From contig NZ_CP136910.1 in assembly GCF_033100115.1 (NCBI RefSeq), positions 1,178,001 through 1,242,000 on the forward strand: a stretch of DNA of 64,000 bases, written 5' to 3'. The DNA comes from Anaerocolumna sp. AGMB13020 (GTDB lineage Bacteria > Bacillota > Clostridia > Lachnospirales > Lachnospiraceae). Positions 43,323 through 53,085 of the stretch are shown here, piece after piece; positions within the stretch are counted from its first letter, which is position 1; each line of letters begins with the position of its first letter. Both the position numbers and the translations under genes were made by a program. The notes beneath the pieces were generated by a model that saw only the letters and a list, made by a program, of their open reading frames with translations, had not been told where the DNA came from and ran no database searches.

Positions 43323-46300
43323 GTTTGAGATGACTGTCTCATAGGAAGTAACCGTTCCACCACTTTGTAAAGTTATAGTAGCATAACCGTTACCACTTCT
43401 TATACCATTAGACATACTACCGTTGGAGACCCCGCCAATATATCCTGAACCGCCTCCTCCTCCAGAGGACCAGCCAGAGCCGTGATCCTGGGTACTGGTG
43501 CCGCCACCACCACCGTAGTATCCACCACCTCCGCCGCCTCCTCCAGCAGAGTTATAACCAGTGCTTCCTTGTCCACCTTGTCCTAATGTACCATTGGTAG
43601 CTCCTCTATATGTGATATATGCAGAACCTCCAGCCGTTTGAGTACCAGGCTGTCCCGGATAACCGCTGCTGTTTACTGTACTAGCTACACCGTTCGCACC
43701 ACCACCACTGCCACTAGTACCGTCACGACCACCACCAGCTCCACCACCGGCTACAATAATTCTGTTCGTTAAGCTTAATCCTCCAATTCGTATATCGGAA
43801 GCTCCTCCGCCTCCACCACCAGTTTGCCCAGCGCCAGTATCAATTCCTCCAGCTCCGCCACCATTCCATCCAGCAGTTGGCTTATCCCCTTGACCACCAA
43901 TAGAAACATAAACTTGATCGCCTTCTGATAAATAGTAACTGCCTGTTGCATACCCTCCGTTTCCGCCTGTTGTATTTAATCCACTACCACCTTGTGCTCC
44001 CCACACCTCAAGTTTATATGTACCTGAAGCAGGTGCAGTAAAGGTTTGATAACTACCGGTATACCCGAAACTATATGCCGTGCCAGAAGGTACTGTTTGC
44101 GTTTGTGTTACTTTTTCTGTTTCTGTATCTATGGTAGCAGAACGGCTGGTGTTACCATCAACGTTATTACTAACATTTCCTGCGTTTATATTAATACCAA
44201 AATTTGAAACAACCTTATTAAACAGCACCGTACCAAGCTCTTTTTTTAGGTCAGTCCAGTCACCTGCTTTTGCTTCTGCCAAAGCAATTTGATAACCCTC
44301 GCTGCTTATGGTCAGGCAGGACGCATCATGAACATGTTTCGAATAATTGGATACCACGCCATAAGAGCCATCATTGAAGACTCCATCCCAATCTACGGAT
44401 GATATTTTAGTTATTTTAATATAACCATTACCGTCATTTACTCCGGTTGTCATCATTGTATTTGTTAAGGTCTCAGCTACATAACCTGAACCACCAGCTC
44501 CGCCTGTATTGATTGATGCAGAACCTGCAGTTGCTGCCGTATCCTGGACAGCTGTAACTTTCCCTCCATAATACCCGCCACCATTTCCGGCAGTTGCGTA
44601 ATTTCCAGAATTTGTTGTATTATATGAATTTAATCCGTTTTGTCCCTGACCCAAAGTATAACCTGTGTTTTGAGTACCGGGTTCATTTGCCGTACTATTA
44701 AAGGTTGTTCCAGCAGAACCACCACCGTCACCACCATAACCATCTGTACTGCCATTTGTTAAATAGCTGATCGCACCGCCACCACCACCGGCAACCAAAA
44801 TTCTGGAAGCCAGTGAATCATAATCCAAAGGAGTACTGACAGTTTGATTTGTATCATAGACACGGATATTAGTAACATATACATCACCGCTAAAAATTTC
44901 ACCACTCGCAAAAATCCGGAAGTACGCGCCATTCATTTCATTTAGATTTGAACTCAAAGTTGTGGTATAGGCCTTTCTTGTTGATGAAATTGTAAAATCG
45001 GTTTGAGGTAATGTATCCGGATGAGCATCTACATGCAGTACATCACTGGAAGCGGTTGTCCATGCTTCAAAACTAATTTTATAAATATGTCCGGCTACAA
45101 AAACATTCGTTAAATTAGCTGCCAGATGCTGTGAACCAGCTGTGTATTTCAGGGCAGATTCACCGGTAGACAACTTTACAACAGACACTTTTCCGGTAGA
45201 ACCGGACGCATTTAAATTATCTGCAAACTTACCAATATTGGGATTTACACTACTGATAATATCTCTATAGAGACTTGGAGCTGATAATCTTATATCAGTT
45301 GCACCTCCACCTCCTGCGCCTGATTCCGGTGACGTACCATCCACCATATCGGCACCACCATTACCACCGCCATTATAACCACCTTGCCCATAAGCCTGAT
45401 AGTCTAAACTGGTTTGGTCACTGCCTTTGCCTCCCGCTACTATATAGAGAGTAGTTTTATTTGTAAAAGTAACAGTACCGGATGAATATCCTCCTTTACC
45501 TCCAGAATTCGGAACTATGGTTTCAGTATTTGTCAATCTGCCATTACCTCCGGAGGCACCAAAAGCCTCAAGCATATAAGTACCGGGCTCAAGTGTTACG
45601 CTTTGTACATTGCCGGTATAATTATATACCTTGGAGGATACTTCTTTCGACTTATTGCTAATACCATTATACAAATCCTGATAAACCGGATTCGCCTTTT
45701 TATAGGTCGTATAACAGCTTGCCGTATGCTCCAGAGTACCTCCGCATCTGGTAATGACTATATTATCTGTGTAGAAATTCGTTGCATATGAAGTATTATA
45801 TTCCCAACATCCAATGTTAAGCCCCTCACCTCTCATGGTCTCATCAATAGCAGCGGCGTCAATCTGCGCCTCTGTCAGTCCCGTTGTGATCTGTGCTATG
45901 ACTTTTGTACCATCTATGGATAACTCACAGTCATACAAGGACCCGAGACTAAAGGTTGCTACTACTTTCACTTTACGTCCCAGGATATTTGCAGAGGAAG
46001 TCCGCTTTTCTCCCGTACTTGTAATAAATACAGGGGATCCGGTATTTGCCGGAAGATACAAGCCCACACCACCCATTGAGAACAGCATGGTATTGGATGC
46101 CGCTGCTGCCGGTACATAAATATCCGCGGATACTCTGACTCTTGAAGCAGGTGTCATATAAATCTTGCAGTCATTATAGGAAAAATTAAGGCTGGTGCCT
46201 GCTCCTGCCACTTTCAGAAACTGCCCCGTACCAAAGCCGGAATATGTTTCATCACTGGATGTCAATGTGAACCCTTCAGGCAGCTTATATGTCGTATGGG

Positions 46301-49300
46301 CACCGTCTGTATTGACAATATTGTTGGTTATGTATTCATCTGTTGTCCCAGATGCGTCATCATCAAATACATTTTCTTTTTCTATTTTGTCAAAATTAAA
46401 GGAAAGGCTTGTGGTATCCAAGGTATACTTGCAATTCAAAACTCTGTATTCACACAGAGCAGGCGTACCCGGGCATTTCTCGAGAGCCTGGAGGGTTTCC
46501 ATGGCATCCTTTACAATCCCTTCTTCTGTACGCTGATCTTCAACCCCTGATTTGACTATCATTGCATCCTGTGCAGAGACTGCATTCAATACAATAAAGT
46601 TATTCACTTTATAGTCCGAATTATCATCATAAGCTGAATATTTCGACTCATAGATCAGTCCGGGACCATAATGATATCCACCCTCTACCAAGATATCGCT
46701 TTCTTCTTCCTCAAAAGCGTCCGGTATCTCATCCGCATCGGCAGATCCGTCATCGGCGTTCTCTTCTCCCTCCCCAACATTCTTACTTTCTCCTGTATCC
46801 TCCGGTACTGTTACTACAGCATCTCCGACTACCTTATACTTCAGAACAGGGATATAGAATACAAAAGAATCACCGGTTATATATTCCTCGTTACTGTTTG
46901 TCGGATCCTGCTTTATCTTATCTATGAACAGACGCAAGTCTTTTTCTCTGTTCATACGTGCCTGTGCCTTCCCGGGAGAAGCTATATTAGAAGTGCCATA
47001 GGCAGGCCTTGTAAAGGTTTGGTTACTTGTTACACGAGCCAGTCCCAGTTCATCCTTGGGTGATGCGAAGACTGATATGTCGTTGTCGAATCTCGTAGCT
47101 ATTATGGCATTATCTCCAGTCCCCTTATATTTGGATGAAGTCTGATCGTATTTTCCGTTATAGGATCCTACATTAATAACCGTCTCTATTGCTTTTGCAA
47201 AGGTAGTGGCGTTATTGGTCCACATCTTATTCCATTTCGCATCAACCTGCTCCTGTGTAGAAGCCTTTTCAACATCTCCCGAAGCTTGCAAGGAATTGAA
47301 ATCTTCCTGGGCTTTCACGGCTTTGGTATTCTCTTCATAATAGACCGGGCTTTGGTCTCCGCTGGAGGTCTGTAAGATAAGCATATCTGAAATTACAGTA
47401 GCTGTTACCTGCTGGGTACGCCTTGTGTAGAAGCGCTTCCATTCCTCCGTTTGAAGATCCCTGGAATCCAGTTTATTCCCATATGCAGTTTTGGGTGTTG
47501 CAGCTGTTGCAGTATTGTCAGATACAAAGTCTTCTGTGGTTATGTTTACTGCCGGGGCTGTTCCAAAGCCTGCGGTCTTGCCGTTACTATACAATATACC
47601 GGAGGCGTACCCCCGTTCATGTCCTGTCTTGGCCGGTGGAGCCGGGTTCATAGGGCTCTGTACCTTCCCTAGACCATCGCATTTATTCGTTCTCTTATAT
47701 TCTCCGTTTGACATTTCTTCATAATATACCTTATCCCCTTGCGCTTCCTGCAGCGAATATCGGATTCTGCCGATCTGTGAGCCATTTGTCAATTTGTTAT
47801 CTTTATTATAAGCCGGATTATTATAGGCTGCTATGTTATAAAAGATATTCGGGTCACCCTGGGTTATGCCGGCAATAATGTTAGCTTTTCCATCGTAGGT
47901 GATATCCGACATCTCAGTGACATAACCATTCTGAAGCTTGTAAACATTACTCTTTGTTATCTTTATGGTATCATAGGTAAGCTCCTGAGACCAAACATCT
48001 TCAATAGCCGGCAGATCATGGTCACAGCAGGGTCCGCATAAAGCATGTGCCGGTAAGCTTGAAAGCCCGGTCTTGGTAGTTGCTGCCACATCCGCAGCAT
48101 TCCCATCGGAATTGTTTGAGGTAAGGGTACCATTTTGGAAAGTCACCTTGATTGTATAGTTAATGGTATCGGAGGCACCTTGCGTAATATCCTTGGCTTC
48201 CTTAAAGCTACCGCAGTTATGTGAGTGTTCAACACCCGGAACTGCAGGGCTGCCGCCATTCCCGTTCTTATCCGGCTGTACTGCTGCTTTCGGTTCTGTG
48301 TGCCATCCAGTAGCATAATGTCCATGTCCGCAATCAGAGTAACCGCTTCCCGAACCTAATGTACCGGGATTCCACCCCCAGCCGCTGCCTAATTTCCCTT
48401 TGTCATTGTTACTTAAGGAAGCTACTGAAGCACTGGAGGAAGAATACGTCCCGCCGCCATAGCTTCTTTGGATCGTATTGGTATATCCATTACTTCCCCC
48501 GGTTAAAGTAATTGTAATGACGGCATTCCCTACCTTGTACTGTCTGGCCTGTCCGTCACTGTCGGCAATTTTCTGAACAGTATAGCTGCTGTTGGTGCCT
48601 TCCATATCTGTCGCCCATTTTGTTGCTTGTTTCAATGCATTATTGTAAGCATCAACCTTCCAGTCTGTGGAAGGGTCTGCTTTCGTTCTAAGCTTTCCTA
48701 CGTCATAATCTTTTCCCTCACAAGGTGTGCCGGCTTTTCCTTTGTCAAAGCTTCCGTTATCTGAAGGCTCTTGGGTTCCATTGTCTATACTGCCTGTCCA
48801 TTCTGCCCATAAGGTGGTTTCTCCGGTATGACCGCTTACAGTAATGTTACCGGAATTATTGCCTTCAGGTGTAGCAATCTGAGAGGATTCAGCTGTTACG
48901 GACTTGCTGATTGTTTTACCTGTCGAGTCTCCTACAAAGGTCAGATTTTCGGAATATTTACCTGTGCCTCCTATTAACTTGTCATTTTCCTTATATTCGC
49001 ATTCTGTTCCATTGTAATGAGTGATGTATTCTCTGATAGCAGTCGTATCATGCTCATAGTCCACTTGCAGGTCAGCCATAAACTCATTGCCGCCGGAGGA
49101 GAAATATAAGGTTCTGGTGGAAGGGACACCTGCCATTGCCTCAAAGGTTTCGTTATAAATAGTTCCTTCTTTCATCTCTGCATAAGCAAGCGCTGGCTCC
49201 CTGGAAGACCAGGAATCTGAAGGGTAGTCCAAATATTCAGGAGGAGTAGTAAGAGGATTCCATTTATATTTATGATAAACATTATTGCTTTGCCTAACCT

Positions 49301-51401
49301 CTGCTAGAGTTGTATTCTTACTACTTATCACTAGATTCCCTGTATCTGTGTCTGCCTTACCTGTTGTATAGTACCATTTCTTATCCTGCGCCTGGTACTG
49401 AATATATACTCTTGCAGCATATTTAACAGCTTTTTCACCATCTTCTTCTCTAACTAACATAGAAGCAATTGAGGTATCAACCCATTGATTGATGGCCTTT
49501 TTTCCTTGTAATAATTCCTTCATATCCTCAGCCGTTATTTTTACCCAGGAATTAGAGGTACACCAGGTATTAGTCCCTGTATGAATCTGAGTATATTTTT
49601 TATCGCTTAAAGTATCAAACTTAGCACCGTCATTATCTCTGTACAGCAATATTTTAACTCTAAAATTACTGATATTATTTTGTTTTATAAATGTATCCCA
49701 TTCTTTAATACTTGACGCTTCTCCTGGTTTCTCACCTTTAATGTTCAGAGCATTTAATAATACTTGAACTTTTACAGTATCATCTGTAAGCACAGCCTCA
49801 TCTGGTAATTTGCTTGGATCTTTTAGTTCATAATATTTTCTTAGGTTAATATTTTTTGTATTCTCATCATATAGTGCCCCTGTTTTCTTATTATTTGTAT
49901 TATAAACCGTTGAATCCGTTTGTAATTTCACACCGTAGTTAACAGTGGCACCTGCGATAGGCGGCTCCAAAGCCCAATTGGTACCATACCACGGAGTGGA
50001 ATTTTCATCTACCTGAAACCTAAGAAGTTTTATCAATTCTGCATCATTATAGGAATCACCCCAAACCAGCTTACCATCCTTTACCTTTCTTACTTCTTCG
50101 GATAAAATACGGCTAATTATAGCTGTGGAATAGATTCCCGTATTCTTATAGGTACTTGATTTCGATAATTCAACTGCCTTTTTTAGTCTTTTATTATAGA
50201 CTTTACTATTTGCAATTGTTGCAACTTTAGAAGACGGAACTAAATCTGATAAATTATAGTCACTCTTTACATTATAAGCCGTCTGAGTAAGGTCATTGCT
50301 AGAGACAAATACAGTTGCCGGTTCCACGTCACCGCCTTTTGTACTTAAACTTTCAAGCCTCGCAACCATGCTATGGGTAATTGATAGAGTTGCATCTCCT
50401 TTGTTATCCTTCATATAACTTTTTATACCGTTTTGCCAATATGTACGGTTATTAGCCATTGCATTTAGTGTCATTAATAAATCCAGATATCTCAAGTCTA
50501 ATTCTTCTATAACTGTTATGCTATATGCTTTTAACTTTCCATTACTATCAATTCCCTTAGTATCATAATTTGTCTTACGTTCTTCTTTCCACATAGAGAC
50601 TATAAATCTATCTGGAAAGGAACCATAATTCATAAATTCTTCCATCTTCTTTTTAATATCTACAGTGTAAGTGTATCCTGTAGAACTGGTTCCTTGCGTA
50701 TTTGTATCTGTAATAAAAGACCATACCTTTAACGATTCGTCTATCTTTGCAACAGGAGGATTTTCTAATAATTTCGCAAAATCCGCATCTTTCGAAAGAG
50801 CTGCAAAATTGCGGTTATTCTTAATATATAACCCCAGTACATTTTGATAAAAAACCCCATTAGGAGCAGGATTCTTATTTGTTCTGTGGCTTGCATCGAA
50901 ATCAATTATGCTTTTTGTCGTTTCAGGATCGTTGACACCTCCGTATAACATCATAGAACCATTTAAACTGCTTCTTCTTGCCTTGTATACCTGCTTTTTT
51001 GTATTAAATCCTTTATCCTCCAGATATTCCGATAATGTATTGGAGCATATCCACAACGCATCCGATTTAGCATATGGTATAACTGATTTTATAGAATCTA
51101 CTGTTTTTTTATAACCATCCGCATTAGCAGTTGATATTTTTGTCGGATAAAAACTCACTATAAATGCAGGATGCGTTATCGGCCAAATTGATGCATTACC
51201 ACTTTTTGTTCCTGCAACTACTGCTCCTCCCTGTTTACCAAGTACATAAGATTCTGACTTTGATTGTGCGTGGTTTTCTGTTATGAGTAATAGAAATACC
51301 AGGCTAATAATTGATAGAGCAACTACTATAATTAATTTATGTCTTAATTTTCTGTTTGATTTGTTTAGTACTTCAGATATTCTCCGTAAATCATAAAACA
51401 T
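40041..51401 (-). CDS. Giant glycine-rich surface protein 1 (3786 residues)
   Basis: AAAGGAGG precedes the ATG. A membrane helix or uncleaved signal lies at ~25-42. The N-terminal ~700 residues form an unrecognised region (YVLGKQGGAVVAGTKSGNAS onward). An InlB-like repeat follows near residues 780-880 (TLWAEWTGS), then cysteine-rich segments (ALCGPCCDHDLPA). A LamG-like beta domain lies at ~1700-1890. Three glycine-rich modules of the ALK/LTK type follow near 1925-2335, 2440-2680 and 2710-2990, each with LEAFGA or LEVWGA, ATDIR or ATDFR and RILVAGGGGG. A conserved ~800-residue C-terminal region ends STQHTH. No sortase motif. Module 1 has a domain inserted inside it. Likely an adhesin; no enzyme motif is seen. 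Confidence 0.85.
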   Translation of the reverse strand: MFYDLRRISEVLNKSNRKLRHKLIIVVALSIISLVFLLLITENHAQSKSESYVLGKQGGAVVAGTKSGNASIWPITHPAFIVSFYPTKISTANADGYKKTVDSIKSVIPYAKSDALWICSNTLSEYLEDKGFNTKKQVYKARRSSLNGSMMLYGGVNDPETTKSIIDFDASHRTNKNPAPNGVFYQNVLGLYIKNNRNFAALSKDADFAKLLENPPVAKIDESLKVWSFITDTNTQGTSSTGYTYTVDIKKKMEEFMNYGSFPDRFIVSMWKEERKTNYDTKGIDSNGKLKAYSITVIEELDLRYLDLLMTLNAMANNRTYWQNGIKSYMKDNKGDATLSITHSMVARLESLSTKGGDVEPATVFVSSNDLTQTAYNVKSDYNLSDLVPSSKVATIANSKVYNKRLKKAVELSKSSTYKNTGIYSTAIISRILSEEVRKVKDGKLVWGDSYNDAELIKLLRFQVDENSTPWYGTNWALEPPIAGATVNYGVKLQTDSTVYNTNNKKTGALYDENTKNINLRKYYELKDPSKLPDEAVLTDDTVKVQVLLNALNIKGEKPGEASSIKEWDTFIKQNNISNFRVKILLYRDNDGAKFDTLSDKKYTQIHTGTNTWCTSNSWVKITAEDMKELLQGKKAINQWVDTSIASMLVREEDGEKAVKYAARVYIQYQAQDKKWYYTTGKADTDTGNLVISSKNTTLAEVRQSNNVYHKYKWNPLTTPPEYLDYPSDSWSSREPALAYAEMKEGTIYNETFEAMAGVPSTRTLYFSSGGNEFMADLQVDYEHDTTAIREYITHYNGTECEYKENDKLIGGTGKYSENLTFVGDSTGKTISKSVTAESSQIATPEGNNSGNITVSGHTGETTLWAEWTGSIDNGTQEPSDNGSFDKGKAGTPCEGKDYDVGKLRTKADPSTDWKVDAYNNALKQATKWATDMEGTNSSYTVQKIADSDGQARQYKVGNAVITITLTGGSNGYTNTIQRSYGGGTYSSSSASVASLSNNDKGKLGSGWGWNPGTLGSGSGYSDCGHGHYATGWHTEPKAAVQPDKNGNGGSPAVPGVEHSHNCGSFKEAKDITQGASDTINYTIKVTFQNGTLTSNNSDGNAADVAATTKTGLSSLPAHALCGPCCDHDLPAIEDVWSQELTYDTIKITKSNVYKLQNGYVTEMSDITYDGKANIIAGITQGDPNIFYNIAAYNNPAYNKDNKLTNGSQIGRIRYSLQEAQGDKVYYEEMSNGEYKRTNKCDGLGKVQSPMNPAPPAKTGHERGYASGILYSNGKTAGFGTAPAVNITTEDFVSDNTATAATPKTAYGNKLDSRDLQTEEWKRFYTRRTQQVTATVISDMLILQTSSGDQSPVYYEENTKAVKAQEDFNSLQASGDVEKASTQEQVDAKWNKMWTNNATTFAKAIETVINVGSYNGKYDQTSSKYKGTGDNAIIATRFDNDISVFASPKDELGLARVTSNQTFTRPAYGTSNIASPGKAQARMNREKDLRLFIDKIKQDPTNSNEEYITGDSFVFYIPVLKYKVVGDAVVTVPEDTGESKNVGEGEENADDGSADADEIPDAFEEEESDILVEGGYHYGPGLIYESKYSAYDDNSDYKVNNFIVLNAVSAQDAMIVKSGVEDQRTEEGIVKDAMETLQALEKCPGTPALCEYRVLNCKYTLDTTSLSFNFDKIEKENVFDDDASGTTDEYITNNIVNTDGAHTTYKLPEGFTLTSSDETYSGFGTGQFLKVAGAGTSLNFSYNDCKIYMTPASRVRVSADIYVPAAAASNTMLFSMGGVGLYLPANTGSPVFITSTGEKRTSSANILGRKVKVVATFSLGSLYDCELSIDGTKVIAQITTGLTEAQIDAAAIDETMRGEGLNIGCWEYNTSYATNFYTDNIVITRCGGTLEHTASCYTTYKKANPVYQDLYNGISNKSKEVSSKVYNYTGNVQSVTLEPGTYMLEAFGASGGNGRLTNTETIVPNSGGKGGYSSGTVTFTNKTTLYIVAGGKGSDQTSLDYQAYGQGGYNGGGNGGADMVDGTSPESGAGGGGATDIRLSAPSLYRDIISSVNPNIGKFADNLNASGSTGKVSVVKLSTGESALKYTAGSQHLAANLTNVFVAGHIYKISFEAWTTASSDVLHVDAHPDTLPQTDFTISSTRKAYTTTLSSNLNEMNGAYFRIFASGEIFSGDVYVTNIRVYDTNQTVSTPLDYDSLASRILVAGGGGGAISYLTNGSTDGYGGDGGGSAGTTFNSTANEPGTQNTGYTLGQGQNGLNSYNTTNSGNYATAGNGGGYYGGKVTAVQDTAATAGSASINTGGAGGSGYVAETLTNTMMTTGVNDGNGYIKITKISSVDWDGVFNDGSYGVVSNYSKHVHDASCLTISSEGYQIALAEAKAGDWTDLKKELGTVLFNKVVSNFGININAGNVSNNVDGNTSRSATIDTETEKVTQTQTVPSGTAYSFGYTGSYQTFTAPASGTYKLEVWGAQGGSGLNTTGGNGGYATGSYYLSEGDQVYVSIGGQGDKPTAGWNGGGAGGIDTGAGQTGGGGGGASDIRIGGLSLTNRIIVAGGGAGGGRDGTSGSGGGANGVASTVNSSGYPGQPGTQTAGGSAYITYRGATNGTLGQGGQGSTGYNSAGGGGGGGGYYGGGGGTSTQDHGSGWSSGGGGGSGYIGGVSNGSMSNGIRSGNGYATITLQSGGTVTSYETVISNNTVQNPTGVVKAGQTYTYGYTGGVQAITLPAGTYQLEAFGAAGGGNTASGTSRGSRGGKGGYTAGTVTLKETTTLYIYVGEKGNTDTGTAAGGWNGGGNAVWVSTTKLGAGGGATDFRITAGNWNDLNSLKSRILVAGGGGGSDDTGEASGAYHSKQPGTYSTPLANDNDETGGAGGGINGGGAVTSGYEANYGYGTQTGGGTAAAGGVNGGFGYGGANTNSAADYGGGGGGYYGGASGGGAYQGGAGGSSYVSGYTGCDTTYRANQKYAAFTNVTLQQGVRAGNGYAKVTVLDVKTIPEDNELFNFIKANMNLIPDKVTTDGVTIVNPIWNCKTRNNTGITYTEQTILTCTEPHHSGGHYDYASDICWDPCGKDDNHKHTKLEVIDANGTKVQQATYITLDNFFKIYYPNAGDFMGNDSYGILQPSVYRGKGYKQGMDTTEWTREKYVKFDFDVLYERRGVWESYAAGNWIPLEIIDASTTRKYALTGGTKLTIDGNTYVFDRANGLLQCNGGSTTLIEGNNMAVMNGKIFVWNNDGTVNVSDPCKEYNFYCLLENNEHACVEAQFAVEGINYDGQSTTEEPYTGNDSYEEEYDIYYYGNTYSTNKDRFSDFTSNHTAAKMAYLDVIGRIGNLIVEDSDDMRFSNYFKKSIAETNEDWLVQGIISRVDSSISEHYLSWHRNTAGYPLAVDVRGEQVSKEKGYYNTWGAQEWTTKAESNGLSLSADKNSKSILQAEQLKLGYNVLFDVTTMGDYNQYLQVIPYFYALNKTSGELTPVDVYINNDGNTQPINYFGLYSEYMDDSGNYKEGYDTLADKLYKYTMYLNWTEEATRRNYTAGGKEASNTDAVRDYFIEPVRDAEGEITTYKYLTVPFGNFYNLGTLQCLQPGVRARTFVGGSQVSAIKEQASRLGITANGINGGIETNLDDEFVSEMFYHQAQRWHLSIGVPSSSTFVAYREKGIHLAPEDNWYVASYVEEGVTKTKQFSKAFLTANVAEKEYDVGTAFLISGTEYTITSEYQAGKEFNDNDDYVILMTADIKAIGDEWNLKYSTGNDNGYITVDGTTYTFDGTIPTFIAAYDTKSSLVDISTQHTH

Positions 51402-51449
51402 TTTGTTTGCCTCCTTTCTTTACATTTTGTTTATATTCTTGTTTGTTGT

Positions 51450-51462
51450 ATATAATATGATT
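51450..51462 (-). promoter_or_regulatory. Partial match to the shared motif before giant gene 1
   Basis: Minus-strand TAATCATATTATA resembles TCTATCATATTAA (ATCATATTA shared) and lies ~50 bases before the ATG. It may be the -10 region, but AT-rich sequence gives such matches easily. Confidence 0.25.
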
Positions 51463-51503
51463 AAAATTTTTATTTCTACTGTAAATTTCTTGAATAAAAG
51501 ACC

Positions 51504-51535
51504 AAAAAAATTGGCTTCTTTACAAAGAAGCCAAT
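51504..51535 (-). terminator. Terminator of the leucine-rich repeat gene
   Basis: ATTGGCTTCTTT (51510-51521) and AAAGAAGCCAAT (51524-51535) form a 12-bp stem with a 2-base loop, followed on the minus strand by seven T residues. It separates the leucine-rich repeat gene from giant gene 1. Confidence 0.9.
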
Positions 51536-51549
51536 TAGCAATACTACTA

Positions 51550-53085
51550 TTATTTTACGTTGATTTTAATCGTTTTAGATGTTAAACCAACTCGAACAGA
51601 TATTGTCACATTTCCAGGCCATATACCGCCTTTAACAAGTATATAATCATCAGTTATTTTAACAACTTTAACAACTTCATATCCCAATCCATCAAAATAC
51701 TCAACACCTCCCGTAACCTTAACCTTATATCCATTTGCATTTGTAACTTTATATGGTATCTTTAATTCTTTTCCCATTTTTAACGAATAACTGTCTTTCT
51801 TTACTTCAATCTTAGTTTCCTTTACATTTTTAAGTTCAGGGTAATCCATTTCTGTTTTATCAATAGATATGAATTTTATATTATACAAGGAACACAGCTC
51901 CGCCGTCGCAGATCCTTTATATCCATATACCTTTACCTTTTTTAGCATATTAGCTTTGCTGCCTTTAAAGAATATGTTATCATTCTGATATGAGAACACT
52001 TTACAAAAAGGATTCATAATAGTTAACTTCTCCAGATTCGAGCATAGACCAAATGCTCTGCTGCCTATGGAAGTAACACTTTTAGGAATATATACTGTTT
52101 TTAGATTTGAGCAATTTTGAAAAGCATATGCTCCGATAGTTTCAACCCCATCCGGTATCTTTATGGATGTAACCGTATTATCAATAAAAGCACTAACACC
52201 AATAGTTTTTATGTTCTTAGAAATAGGTAACGTCTTAAAGCTAGTATTTGTAAATGCGGAATCCCCTATTTTCTCAACACTATCCGGATATGTAATACTC
52301 GTCAAACTCTCACACCCACTAAATATTCCTTTTGCCAATTCTTTGATATTTCCTTTTATCTTTACGGTTTTTATACCACTACACAGAAAAAAAGCATATT
52401 CTCCTATTTCAGTGATACTCTCAGGAAGCTCAATGGAAGTCAGTTTATAACATGCCCTAAAGGCACCATCCCCAATTGTTTTCAAGTTTTTTGGAAAGCG
52501 TAAATCCTTTAATTGTTTACATTCGAAAAATGCTGAAGAAGAAATTTCTTCAAGACTATCGGGGAAAGCAATTTTTGTTAAAGACGAACCTATAAATGCT
52601 CCTCCTTCTATTATAGTCACTCCATCAGGTATTTCTATAGATACTATACCCGCAGCCTCAAACGCCCCATTTCCAATAATTTTAAGACTTTTTGGTAATT
52701 GTACTTCCTTTAAGTTCTTACATGAACTAAATATTCCATCCGAAAGTTTATCAATCTTACTTCCTTCCTGAAACACTACTTTTTTTACTTTACTGTGTGT
52801 AAATATGAATTTGTCCATTCCTTCTACAGTATTTGGTATTACTACACTATCTATATCAGTTGATCCCATACAAGCTTCAAACATAAAACTAACATTGTCC
52901 GGAATTACGATATCTTTTGCAGTTCCAACATAACCAACCAGTAGATAACCATCTTGAATCACAAACCCTTCTGCGTCTGTTACAGTATTTGCAGAATTGG
53001 CATTAACAACTTTATAAGAACACTGGAACATGAGAAAAAGAATCCATGTTACTCCTAATAAATATTTCAATATTTTTTTATACAT
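51550..53085 (-). CDS. BspA-type leucine-rich repeat surface protein
   Basis: The 511-residue protein has a signal peptide (MYKKILKYLLGVTWILFLMF... to NANS). About 13 LRR_5/BspA repeats of ~23 residues follow at ~55-370 (for example IPDGVTIIEGGAFIGSSLTK, LPESITEIGEYAFFLCSGIK). The C-terminal ~90 residues (KIEVKKDSYSLKMGKELKIP to KTIKINVK) look like a beta-sandwich domain that may bind the wall. BspA proteins are adhesins that bind host or matrix proteins. AAAGGGG precedes the ATG. It lies between the two giant genes, with its own terminator. Confidence 0.88.
   Translation of the reverse strand: MYKKILKYLLGVTWILFLMFQCSYKVVNANSANTVTDAEGFVIQDGYLLVGYVGTAKDIVIPDNVSFMFEACMGSTDIDSVVIPNTVEGMDKFIFTHSKVKKVVFQEGSKIDKLSDGIFSSCKNLKEVQLPKSLKIIGNGAFEAAGIVSIEIPDGVTIIEGGAFIGSSLTKIAFPDSLEEISSSAFFECKQLKDLRFPKNLKTIGDGAFRACYKLTSIELPESITEIGEYAFFLCSGIKTVKIKGNIKELAKGIFSGCESLTSITYPDSVEKIGDSAFTNTSFKTLPISKNIKTIGVSAFIDNTVTSIKIPDGVETIGAYAFQNCSNLKTVYIPKSVTSIGSRAFGLCSNLEKLTIMNPFCKVFSYQNDNIFFKGSKANMLKKVKVYGYKGSATAELCSLYNIKFISIDKTEMDYPELKNVKETKIEVKKDSYSLKMGKELKIPYKVTNANGYKVKVTGGVEYFDGLGYEVVKVVKITDDYILVKGGIWPGNVTISVRVGLTSKTIKINVK

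Noticed and set aside
42440-45620. Repetitive GGC/CCG-rich tracts that might look like CRISPR or microsatellite repeats
   Set aside because: They have no regular unit and spacer structure; they are glycine codon runs of the glycine-rich modules.
51402-51549. Sigma-A promoter for giant gene 1 using TTTACA as -35
   Set aside because: The spacing to the best -10 candidate (TATTAT) is about 22 bases, too long; only the partial shared motif was kept at low confidence.
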